From Lasiosphaeris hirsuta (Eukaryota; Ascomycota; Sordariomycetes; Sordariales; Lasiosphaeriaceae), in the NCBI GenBank assembly GCA_030549175.1, contig JAUKUA010000007.1:1364001-1428000 (forward strand): DNA of 64,000 nucleotides. Direction: 5' to 3'. Below are positions 12,938 through 23,072 of this stretch, piece by piece. The position numbers and the translations under genes are program-made. The notes beneath the pieces are model-generated. The model was given only the letters and a program-made list of their open reading frames with translations. It was not told where the DNA came from and did not search any database. Numbering within the stretch: position 1 is the first letter of the stretch; every line of letters begins with the position of its first letter.

Positions 12938-15754
12938 CATCGGGTGGGAAGGGCATTTCTTTGCTTTTTTGCTCGCCTTCTTTCTTCCCTGTGTGTCTGC
13001 CCATGCTGCCCGTCCAGCAGCCAAGCGGCCAGCAAGGCAGTCGAGCGGAGGAGGTGCATCGCAGCCCAGAGGCCAGCAGCAAGCCTAGGCTTGCGCCAGC
13101 AGCGAAGCAGCTGCACTAGCAGCGACGCACTCCATGGATGCCCCTTCCATGTTATTTTCCATGACGAGCGAGCAGCGCGCTGTCGGCTGCCCGCCTTTCC
13201 GCAGCGGCAGTAGAAGCACCCGCACACCGCACTATCGAGCCCCCAATTACGGGCCTCCACCTCATTTAGGGCGAAGAAAAGGGTTTCTGCGTTGCATAGG
13301 TGCGTTGCAGCGCGAGCCGGACATACCAGGCCTTCGCGGGCCTCACAGGCCTCGCAGGCGTTGGTGACGGGCTGGGCAGAGTGTGGAGGCACGGGACGAG
13401 TGGTTACGTCCCCTGTCTGGACTGGTGCTGATGCTCCCTGATGCGGGCGGAAAGCATGGGTGGGAGACGGTCTGGTTGCACCAAGTTGCCACAGACGCCA
13501 ATACCAGACACTAAAAAGAAATGGCGTTGCCGCTCGCTCCGGAAACGCCCCTCCCACTCGGGGGGGTGGAGGTTCTCGACTCAGACAGTACCGGTTCGTA
13601 CCAGGTACAAAGATGATCCTTGGGGGTGAGGAGCCCTGCCCTGCGAGGGGGAGGGGTAAGGGTAGGGGGTGGGGAAGGGGAGGAGAGGGGGGGGACGAGG
13701 CATGTCAGCGACCCGCCAGGCACGACAGTCTTTGGAGCGACACCGCCCCCAGCCCGGATCCCAGCCCGGGGAAACACTCGCGGCAAGATGGGATGAAACG
13801 CTCTTTCTTTGCCCACTGCGGATTGTCTGCCTGGATCTTCGACAATGTCAAATTTTGAGAACTTCACTTTCCTCCCACCGTGATGTTCATGTGATGTGTT
13901 GCAACATACGATACTGCCACTAATTCCTTTTTGTAATCTGATCGCTCCCAGCAGAAAAACAAAAGGTCCGAACCGCGTCACACGAGGCTTCCCAGCCACA
14001 GGACAGGCATTGTGGGGCCCATGGCTGCCCCACGCGCAGTTCGCTTGGCGGACCTTGATGCGAGACATGGCACGGGAGGTGGAAAATAAGGCCGGACCGA
14101 TCCTGCCTTGAATTTAGGATGACATAAGGTAGGCATTCCCAACACCTGCGGACATGTCTTATAGCCTTGTCGACTAGGCATGATTAATACCGGAAACTCC
14201 GCTCTTTTTCCTCTTCTCTTTCCTACTCAAGATTATCCCCCAGGAACTTCCACGGTGGCGTCGTTCAACTTGCGCAGCCCTGACCACCGTTGGGCCATTG
14301 ATATGACACCAAACAGCCCGTAATCACGGCCAACTTTATCGCCCAACTCGTGATTCGGGCATTATAGGGGGACAACATTCCAGCCGAGAATAGTATAGGA
14401 AAATAGGAGAAGTGACCACTAGCTGTATCATGAAACAGAACATGACACCAGGTATTATTTGGTACCACCTTATGGGCATCAATAGACATGAACAGCAATA
14501 ACTAGTATCAGAGGCATGTCTTCATCCGGATGCGCCCATATCACGGTGCATGTAGTCCTACAATGGTGAAATCTCTCGCCTCTTTTATACCCACTTGAGT
14601 AGGGACTCGACAAGTAACCATGGAAGGAGCATGAGTTTGGCCGCGTGTCGCTTGGAAAAATGTCTTCAAGTTAGGAAACCCCTATGACTTCTAATCTTCC
14701 ACGACTTGTGTCGGTTGGCCGCGATCTTGAGAGACCTTAAAATTGTGGACTCAAGTGGTGGCCTTATCAGACTCCTCAATGGCTGGCTGTGCCTGAGGAA
14801 GTTTTAGAGATGTCGTTGACTTGAATGTATGCCTAATGAATGAACTACCACTGGCTAACATGCGGCAAGTAAAAAAAAAAAAAAAAGGCTGCGCTGAACT
14901 CATTGTTGGTTGCCTTGGAAAGCTTGGGTGCTTCTTCCGGGTTGGGTATACTACGGAATGCTCCAGAAGGCAGGCAACAGCATTGTTTTTTTTGCGCCGT
15001 GGCAGGCTCAAGGTCAAACACAACGATCACTTATAACCCGCTGCCATCATTTTCCCAACATCCTATCCTTTTATGGCGAGATTTACTGGCGCCTGGGGAA
15101 GCATCGGGCTGACCAACATCGCTTCCGTCCGTAGTGGGTTGCTTAAGGACATGAGACTTGCGATGGGATGGGAGATGGGTGCAACGGTTTTGTTGGGAAC
15201 GGCAGATTTTATATGCCGGAGAGTGTATTTTGAGCCGCCTGCGGAGCTGCAGTGCATCTCTAAGCTTATTATTTATTGTGTCATCATCTCCTGTTGTGTG
15301 CTCGGGGGGGCTTCCTTATGCGGCCCACGATGAGCCATTTAGATTTGGGGACTATGTATGCTCGGCGAGTAGTTTGACAAAATTAACAGTTGTGATTTTG
15401 TAGGTTAATACGAAGAAAGTTTTCTAGAACGCCAGGAAGCAGCAGAGAAATAGCCTATCTACAAAAAGGCTTGTTGCGGTAGCATCCCCACGTTGTGGAT
15501 TTGTGGAGTTCTAGTCTCTTTGAATGAAGTGAAGCCACACCAGCCAAGTGCGCGGCGACTTCAAACGGATAAGACACCGCCAATTGCTCAGTCGACATTG
15601 CGCTGGCGTAATTGTTAGCGCAACCCCTGTCGATAGGCATGGGAACATGGGGACATGGAGCTTCCACATGAACCGGGGGCTAATCACCATTCCACTTTTT
15701 GACAAGCATAGGCCTGTCCCACACCCGCCGGTAGGTGGCGCATGTTGGCCTGAA

Positions 15755-15774
15755 GTACTGTACATGTACAGTAC
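15755..15774. promoter_or_regulatory. 20-base perfect palindrome upstream of ssn6
   Basis: The sequence gtactgtacatgtacagtac equals its own reverse complement over all 20 bases. It lies 639 bases before the ssn6 start codon and is followed at once by further gtac-containing motifs (cgtactccacgtacag). A dimeric transcription-factor site is one reading and a short cruciform or hairpin is another. The palindrome is certain; any function is inference. Confidence 0.4.
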
Positions 15775-16412
15775 GTACTCCACGTACAGGCAATGCTGTT
15801 TCCCACATTTAAAAGTGGAGACGCTTTCGTGGGTTAGGGGAGTCAAGCTGAGGCAAGAGGCGGAGACCGAAGGTCGTGCCTTCCTACCCATGGCTGAGAT
15901 TTCTTCGCCCCGGGACGGATTCCTCTCCCCTTCTCTTCCCCTTTCGAGCTTCCTGGCCTCACAGCTGGGCAAACAACAGCCTTCGATCCCCGCAGGTGCG
16001 ATTTACTACAGTCATTCGATTGTCTATCATTCCGCATCATTCATCGCATCTCGCCCTATTGCGGTGCACTCTTCACTCGAACCCCACTGCTGCCCTCCTT
16101 GTTGTGATGGTTGTGTAGTGTTTGCCAAGATTGTGAAGAGGTGCTGCTCAGCGTCACTTGCGTGCACCCAAACCACACCAGACGACAGTTGGCACCACTT
16201 CCGCTCTAACACCGAAAGCGCCAACTATTTATTAAAGCATCTAAAGCAACCTTCTCTAAGCTCGCTGCTGTTTATTCCTGCCGCGGCGCCCCCGACTGGA
16301 ATAAGACTTGCACTCAGCTCTATACCCAGCCCTCTGTATTCAGCGCTGGCGCTTTGTCCCAGCATCCTCCAAGCTGATTCAGAGGTCGACTGGACTGCGT
16401 GCGCCGGTCAAT

Positions 16413-19400
16413 ATGGCAAACCACCACCCGTCGCCACCGATGCAGATGCAGATGCAGATGCATCATGGGCCTCCGGGGCCGCCTGGCCCCCCTCAGGGGC
16501 CCCCTCAAGCACCCCCTACCTTCGCCCAGACTCGGCAGACACTCCTGCAACTGAATGAGATGGTCTGGATCAATATTGGTATGCGCATCCATCGCAGCAT
16601 TGCGCGCGCGCCCGTCCTTCGCAATGTGCAAGCTGACAGCAAATGCAGGATCTCTCGCCGAGATGATGGGCAATCTTGACGATGCGATGTCGGCTTACGA
16701 GCATGCGCTAAGGGCGAATCCCAACTCAATCGCCGCTATGAACGCTGTCAGTCTCGTACTTAGAACGCGTGAGGACTTTGCAAAGGCCGCCGAGTATCTG
16801 CAAGCGATCCTCAAACTGGACAACACCAACGGGGAAGCATGGGGTAGCCTTGGTATGTATCGCAGCGCACGCGCCAGACCATGTATGCATATTGTGCTGA
16901 CTATCCTTCTCAGGACATTGCTATCTCATGATGGATGACCTCCAGCAGGCTTACACGGCTTACCAGTCAGCCTTGTTGAACCTTCGTAACCCCAAGGTTT
17001 GTTTTAGAAACCCCATTTCTTTCTCGGGGCCATTGCTAACTATAAGCATCAGGAGCCGAGACTCTGGTATGGCATCGGCATTTTGTACGACCGGTACGGT
17101 TCCCTCGACCATGCCGAAGAGGCCTTCTCCCAGGTGATGCAGATGCAACCTGATTTCGACAAGGCGCACGAGATTTACTTCCGCCTCGGTATAATTTACA
17201 AGCAGCAGCAGAAGTACCCCAGGTCTCTCGAAGTATGTTCACAATCAACCGAGGAGGGGAGGCGGAACGTTTGCTAACTCGAGACTAGTGCTTCAAGTAT
17301 ATTGTTAACTCGCCGCCAACTCCCTTGACGGAAGAGGACATATGGTTCCAAATTGGTCACGTCCATGAGCAACAAAAAGATGTATGTGTGATCTCGTCGG
17401 CCATATCTGCAATAATACTGACTGAACTCCACTATAGTTCGATAGCGCCAAGGCTGCTTACCTCCGTGTCCTCGATCGCGACCCCAAGCACGCCAAGGTT
17501 CTCCAGCAGCTTGGGTGGTTGCATCATCAACAGAGCAGCAGCTTCTCCTCACAGGAAAGAGCTATTGACTACCTCGAGAAGTCTGTTGATGCTGGTATGT
17601 CGCTATCACGAAAACGTCCCAGAACCAATCGCTAACACGTGACAGATAATACGGACGCGCAAAGCTGGTATCTCCTTGGGCGATGCTACATGTCACAGCA
17701 GAAGTACCCCAAGGCATACGAAGCCTACCAGCAGGCGGTGTATCGCGACGGCCGGAACCCAACATTCTGGTGCTCTATTGGTGTTCTTTATTATCAGATC
17801 AACCAGTACCGCGACGCTCTCGATGCATATTCTCGAGCCATTCGCCTTAATCCCTTCATATCTGAAGTCTGGTATGATCTGGGCACTTTGGTAAGTTCCT
17901 GTCCTGCGTGATCCCCTTCGTCAATGAGACCCTAACATGTTTTTGCAGTACGAGTCCTGCAATAATCAGATCAGCGATGCCCTTGATGCTTACCAGCGGG
18001 CTGCTGAGCTGGATCCCAACAACCCACACATCAAGGCTAGGTTGCAGCTGCTCCGAAATGGACAAGCTAACGGTGCTCCTCCGGGACAAGCGCCGATGCC
18101 GACGGATGTTCATCCTCAAGCATACCAAGCCTCCGGTGCGGTCGGTCCCCCAGGTCCGCAATGGGCCGGTTCAGGCCCTGCGCCGCCTCCGCAAGCACCA
18201 CCCCAGCCCATGCTGGGAGCTGGCCCAGCGCCTGGTGGTGTACCGAGTGGGTGGGGCGGTCGAATCTCTGAGATCAATCCCCCCCTCAGCCGCCCAACCC
18301 CTATGCCACGGATCGGGAGCCCTTTCGTGGCCAAGCTCCCCCCCTTCCTCGGCAGCCTAGCCCCCGCCAGGATCAGCAGATGAGGCCGTATCAGGACAAC
18401 AGGGGACCAGAGGCGATGATGCGTGGGCCTTCACCCCCTCCTCCCTCGCATTATGCCGCACCACCACCGCCGCCGCCACCACAGCAGCCACTTCCGGTGT
18501 CTCAACCGCCTCCGAGGATTCGCAACCCTAATTACGGTGGACCTCCTCCCGCTCCCGCTATGCAGGCCAACCCGGGCCCCGGCCCAAATGGACCGCCTCC
18601 GAACCCGCTCATGCCGTACCGGACCAACAGCCCGCGAAATGATGGCAGGCCTCCTATGCACGACAGCCGTATGCCGTCGCCTAAATCGGCGTATCCGCAG
18701 CATCAGCCCCCATATCAACCTCACCCCGATCAAGCCGGCCCTAACGGCCCCGAGCCTGGAATGCCTCTTCCCCCTCAGCAGGGGATGCCCAACGATCCTG
18801 CGCTCCACAGGGATCATGATCCCCGCCCACCATCGGTCGGCCCCAAGCGAATGCGGGAGTGGGAAGATGAGCGTGACGCGAAGAAGCAACCCACGGACGA
18901 GGCTCGTGCTCGTATGGAAGACATGCGGCACCGTCGCCCCTCAACACCGCCCCGCATTGAACCATATCGTAGAAACTCATCCGAGGCTCGCCGGTTTGAT
19001 GACCGCCGTCACGAGGATGCCCGCCGTGCCGAAGAGCAACGGCGTGTGGAGGAGATGCGTCGAGCCGAGGAACAGCGCCACGCGAATGAAGCCTACCATC
19101 CTTCGGAAGCTGCCCATCATCCGCAGTCGCACTCGATACCGGCTCATCTGCCACCCATGCAACAAGGTCCTTCTCCGATGCAAAATCTTATTCATGATGG
19201 CCCCGGACCTCAGTCGGGCCCGGGTCCTAAGGACTACCCGCCTGCGCCTGAGGAGAGACGTATGGATCACCCTCCCGCTCCTCACCCGCCTATCATCAAC
19301 GAGCCTGAACGCGCGGCCCGTAAGATGGAAGTTGATGAAGACTATGATGACAGTGGCGAGGAAGACAAAAAGGCTGGGATCCTCTCAGGGCCCGCCTCAG

Positions 19401-19492
19401 GACCTGGATCTGCTACGAGTGATATGAAGAACGGGGCGCCCACAAGTGCGGGAATGAACGGTATTATGGGACAAAAGGTGGAGGGCAATTAG
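16413..19492 (+). CDS. ssn6: TPR-domain general transcriptional corepressor Ssn6/Cyc8 (RCM-1), with apparent frameshift
   Basis: Exons 16413-16578, 16649-16852, 16914-16996, 17053-17232, 17289-17381, 17438-17594, 17646-17890 and 17949-19492 read as one protein, except that the last exon changes frame at a run of seven C (18279-18285). With one more C it would read on to the TAG at 19490, about 890 residues. The product starts MANHHPSPPMQMQMQM, then carries about ten tetratricopeptide repeats (residues ~45-410, e.g. GDAYxxYQ-like YPKAYEAYQQAV and YRDALDAYSRAIRLNP), then a long Pro/Gln-rich and charged tail with Arg/Glu repeats. Ssn6 binds Tup1 through its TPRs and is brought to promoters by DNA-binding repressors, controlling carbon repression, development and stress genes in the nucleus. 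An ATG at 16308 is in frame upstream, but the extension is not conserved-looking. As given, the frame ends early at 18383 after residue ~395. Sequence error is the likeliest cause. Confidence 0.93.
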
Positions 19493-20247
19493 CTTTTGGG
19501 AGCAACTTTGCTTGCTAATGACGTTTCATTTGTTCTCTCGGCAACCGCAGTTTTCAACTTTGGAACTCTTTTTATTTGCTATTTAACGCAAGCCCTTATA
19601 CTCCTCGATGCTCACGCGAGTTGTTCGTTTTTTTCCTCTCGTCGGGAAGCTAAAGGTTCAAGTCGGGGTTTTTTTTTTTTTTTTTTTTTTTTTTTCGGTT
19701 GACAAAGTGTGTGGAGATCGGAAATGGGTTTTATGGGTTGGCTGCGGCGTCCTGTTTGGAGCCCTCTCCCCGCTGTCGATAGTCAAAGTTGTTGTACATG
19801 TGAAGTGAAGACTTTGGAAGAGGGGGAGAATGAGGATGGCTTTAGAAACTCCTTTAGCATGTATTGGCTTCAATGTACATTTCCCGTCAGTTCTTAATTC
19901 TCGATCAATGATGAATGAATTAGTTTAAAATCTGATGCGAAGCTCCAAATGTTGGGAGACGAATTCAAATGGTTGTATGGGCAGTTCCAGGTCGCACAAG
20001 TTCGTCGTGAGCACGTGACATTGGTCGAGCTGCGTGTCGATAACAGGTCCGTGCGCCGAATCGCCCTCTCGCCAAAGGTATTTGAGGGTTTTGGCCATTA
20101 GGGCTCCGCTGTCATTGGCCTGAGCGCTAGCCCCCACTCTCACACAAAATTTCCAGCCCACCCAAATTCCTACTAGGACGTTTCGCTCGCGATTTGGCTC
20201 CGCGATTTTTCTTCTAACACGACAACCATTCCACGACAACAGCAATC
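19493..20247. other. ssn6-rpl3 intergenic region
   Basis: This 755-base spacer holds the ssn6 3' region, including a T27 run at 19669-19695, and the promoter and leader of the ribosomal protein gene. The last ~100 bases before 20248 are rich in pyrimidines and CCA-type motifs, as is usual for ribosomal-protein leaders. No other gene seen. Confidence 0.7.
19669..19695. repeat. T27 homopolymer
   Basis: Twenty-seven T in a row, about 180 bases after the ssn6 stop. It may lie in the 3' UTR or just past it. Tracts like this arise from polymerase slippage or from an ancient retro-inserted poly(A) tail; nothing nearby supports the latter. Confidence 0.95.
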
Positions 20248-21842
20248 ATGTCGCACAGAAGTAAGTACCTATCCAGCATGTCATCATGGCAATCGCTTTG
20301 CAGCCCGAGCAGAGCGAGTGAAGCCGACTGCGTTTTTGATCTCTTTCGAAACCCCATCAGCCGAATTTGCAATCTTCAATACTGTGCGATGCTGACCCTG
20401 TTGCAGAGTTCGAGGCCCCTCGCCATGGTTCGCTGGCGTTCCTGCCGCGCAAGCGCGCCGCCCGCCACAGAGGAAAGGTGAAGTCGTAGGTTATCCCAAT
20501 GCTCCTCATTGCCTCAATCCGCCTGGTTGGACAAAGCAAACCCGAACAAAGATTATGGGCTGACTTGGGTCTGGAAAACAGGTTCCCTAAGGACAACCCC
20601 AAGAAACCCGTCCACCTTACGGCCATGATGGGCTACAAGGCCGGCATGACGACGATCGTTCGCGACCTCGACCGCCCCGGCGCGAAGGCTCACAAGAAGG
20701 AGGTTGTGGAGGCTGTGACAATCATTGATACCCCACCTGTACGCGCAACTCAGCCCGCTTGGCTCTTACTGTGTCAATGGCTAACATCTTTTGCAGATGA
20801 TAGTTGTGGGTCTGGTTGGCGTAAGTCATTGCTGTCCGGCTGAAAGTTCCACATGGGGCAAGATAATTCTAACAACGGGTAGTACATCGAGACTCCCCGC
20901 GGTCTCCGTTCGCTAACCACCGTCTGGGCTGAGCACTTGAGCGACGAGATCAAGCGTCGCTTCTACAAGAACTGGTACAAGTCCAAGAAGAAGGCTTTCA
21001 CCAAGTACGCCAAGAAGCACTCGGAGAATAGCGGTTCGTCCATCGCCCGCGAGCTTGAGCGCATCAAGAAGTATTGCACTGTCGTTCGCGTCCTTGCCCA
21101 TACTCAGATCCGCAAGACCCCGCTGAAGCAGAAGAAGGCCCACCTTATGGAGATCCAGATCAACGGTGGCTCCGTCGCTGACAAGGTCGAGTTTGGCAAC
21201 GGTCTCTTCGAGAAGCCTTTCTCGGTCGATTCCATCTTCGAGCAGGACGAGATGATCGATGTGATTGCTGTCACCAAGGGTCACGGTTATTCCGGTGTCA
21301 CCGCCCGTTGGGGTACCAAGAAGCTTCCGCGCAAGACCCATAAGGGTCTCCGCAAGGTCGCCTGTATTGGTGCTTGGCATCCGTCCCACGTCCAGTGGAC
21401 TGTTGCCCGTGCCGGTCAGATGGGTTATCACCACCGTACTTCAGTTAACCACAAGGTTTACCGTATCGGCAAAGGTGATGCCGATGACAACGCTGCCACT
21501 GAGGTCGATATCACCAAGAAGACGATTACCCCGTAAGTTTATCCCCTCGCAAGACGCAGGCCCACAGCCCCACTAACAGATGATAGCATGGGTGGCTTCG
21601 TTCGCTATGGTGAGATCAACAACGACTTCGTGATGGTCAAGGGTTCCGTCCCCGGTGTCAAGAAGAGAGTTATGACTCTCCGCAAGTCGATGTTCATCCA
21701 CACCTCGAGAAAGGCCCTGGAGAAGGTCGAGCTCAAATGGATCGACACCTCGTCCGAGTTCGGCCACGGTGCTTTCCAGACCCCCAACGAAAAGAAGCAG
21801 TACCAGGGTACGCTCAAGAAGGATCTGGTTGCCGCCCAATAA
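20248..21842 (+). CDS. rpl3: 60S ribosomal protein uL3 (L3)
   Basis: Six exons (20248-20260, 20407-20485, 20582-20738, 20797-20820, 20883-21532, 21587-21842) give 392 residues, close to the 387 of yeast L3. The start exon is only 13 bases (MSHR plus one base) and exon 4 is a 24-base microexon coding MIVVGLVG. The protein is unmistakable: [20 protein letters not shown], then the [18 protein letters not shown] block, the central [19 protein letters not shown] block and the [20 protein letters not shown] loop. H244 (PRKTH) corresponds to the histidine methylated in yeast L3 by Hpm1, and W256 (IGAWHPSH) is at the tip of the tryptophan finger near the peptidyl-transferase centre. Introns clustered near the 5' end are typical of fungal ribosomal-protein genes. 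No snoRNA with C/D boxes was evident in the introns. Confidence 0.98.
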
Positions 21843-22517
21843 GCGCGCCTCCTTCTTTTCTTGTCTGTGCTCTTCACTACGGTGTCTCGGTTTTTTCGTT
21901 GCTCTTCGGTTGGTCGGGAACGGGACTCTCCCTAGCAAAACCAGCTTAATAAAGGCTGCATGAAGAGGAATGGGAAAAAATAAACCAATTACGATGATGT
22001 CTAGACTTGTTGTGCCATGTTCTGTGTGATGTGATTGCTACGAAGCCAGCGAATCCCAGCCTGTCAGGTTTGTTTGTGTCCCTGATTGTGCGGTTGAGGA
22101 CCCCGCTCCGTCCAGGCCGCTGGGCGGGGCAGCTTGCTCTGGCTTGCGGGATGTGAGGTTACATCATCAGTCGCCCAACTTTTTGCTTTGCCCCAGCTCT
22201 AGAAGGTCTCCAGATAACCACACGCCATGCTCAAACCGCTCTACAACACTTTAAGCCAGTGTATTTCTCCATACCTCGGACGATTGCGACTTCCACAATT
22301 GCGTAGTTTTTCTGTTGCTCTTTACTTAAACCACGTTCTTCTAGTTGACGTGGAGAACCTCGTTCCTCATCGAACACAGCAACTAATCTACACAACATCC
22401 ACCACCAACCCGCAAGCAACAGTGCTACTCCCCTTTGGTCCTCGGGCTTTTCAAATACAGCAGCAGCAGCAGCAGCAGCAAAAGCAACAGAGACGAGCCC
22501 TCAGCTCTTCAGCCAAC
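21843..22517. other. rpl3 3' region and leader of the next gene
   Basis: After the rpl3 3' end the spacer carries the promoter of the gene at 22518. From the ATG at 22227 the sequence is open in the same frame as that gene for 97 codons. It includes a CAG repeat at 22458-22480 (about 7.7 copies) that would encode polyglutamine if translated; more likely it is 5' UTR. Confidence 0.6.
21948..21984 (+). terminator. Polyadenylation signals of rpl3
   Basis: Two AATAAA hexamers, at 21948-21953 and 21979-21984, lie about 105-140 bases after the rpl3 stop. This is the normal spacing for fungal 3' ends. The exact cleavage site cannot be seen. Confidence 0.55.
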
Positions 22518-23072
22518 ATGGCCTCGGACGACGACTACATGGCCTTCCTCAACAAGGCCAACGCCGACCCCATGGAGGGCCGCGCCGCGCCCCAGAGCGC
22601 GCCCCAGCCGTTCAAGGCGACGGAGCAGGGTGTCGAAGTCCCGCAGGTCCTTACCCAGGCGACGCGGGGCGCCTTCTACGTCAGCGATGCGGACGAGCCG
22701 TTTGTGCCCGTCGCGCTGCGGTGGGAGGGGGGGCTACCAGATGAAGGTTTGCTCTTGTCCTTTTCTTTTTTCTCCTTTCTTTTCGCTCGAGAGAGGGAGA
22801 TGGGGGCTAACGGGGGAGTAGAGGGCTTTGCGGGGCTGATTGGGCACTGGGATCCTAAGGGGGCGGAGGTGGCGATTTTGGATCCGGTGGATTGGGATAG
22901 TGCCGGGCAGTATCAAGAGGTCGTCAACGCGGTCAGGGCGGCGGGCAAGGGGAGTGATGTGAGGGTGTACCGGGTGGTGAGGGATGGGGTCAGGGTGGAG
23001 TACTGGGTTGTGACGACGGATGAGGAGGGTGGGAAGTTGGTGGGCGTGAAGGCGTTGGCTGTGGAGAGCTGA
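22518..23072 (+). CDS. Conserved fungal protein of unknown function
   Basis: Exons 22518-22746 and 22822-23072 give 159 residues beginning MASDDDYMAFLNKANADP. The ATG at 22518 is preferred because an acidic, conserved-looking N-terminus follows it. The 75-base intron (donor GTTTGC, acceptor TAG) is a multiple of three and has no in-frame stop, so retention would simply add 25 mostly hydrophobic residues. The central part (DEPFVPVALRWEGGLPDE, then GFAGLIGHWDPKG) and the tail (VRVYRVVRDGVRVEYWVVT) look like a small soluble alpha/beta domain. I recognise the style of a protein widespread in Sordariomycetes but no named family. Alternative start: the in-frame ATG at 22227 would add 97 residues rich in Leu, Arg and Gln. 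Confidence 0.75.
   Translation: MASDDDYMAFLNKANADPMEGRAAPQSAPQPFKATEQGVEVPQVLTQATRGAFYVSDADEPFVPVALRWEGGLPDEGLLLSFSFFSFLFAREREMGANGGVEGFAGLIGHWDPKGAEVAILDPVDWDSAGQYQEVVNAVRAAGKGSDVRVYRVVRDGVRVEYWVVTTDEEGGKLVGVKALAVES

Larger units (their letters stand above)
9001..16412. other. Gene-poor region, part 2, upstream of ssn6
   Basis: No supportable coding gene. The stretch holds many simple-sequence features: C runs at 9000-9009 and 9264-9275, a compound GT/AT microsatellite at 9874-9926, a TGTGCG repeat at 12911-12937, an A16 run near 14871-14886 and a 20-base perfect palindrome at 15755-15774. Its right end must include the ssn6 promoter and leader; the last 105 bases before the ssn6 ATG are open in the same frame (upstream ATG at 16308). 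Long non-coding flanks are common at fungal regulatory genes, so part of this may be cis-regulatory or a spliced leader. Confidence 0.5.

Noticed and set aside
15548..16558. 336-codon open frame running into ssn6 exon 1
   Set aside because: It is in a different frame from ssn6, crosses the first splice donor region and has no domain; likely leader sequence.
18423..19427. 334-codon open frame overlapping the ssn6 tail
   Set aside because: Shadow frame of the Pro-rich ssn6 C-terminus.
20261..20406. Intronic snoRNA in rpl3 intron 1
   Set aside because: No paired C and D boxes with flanking stem were found.
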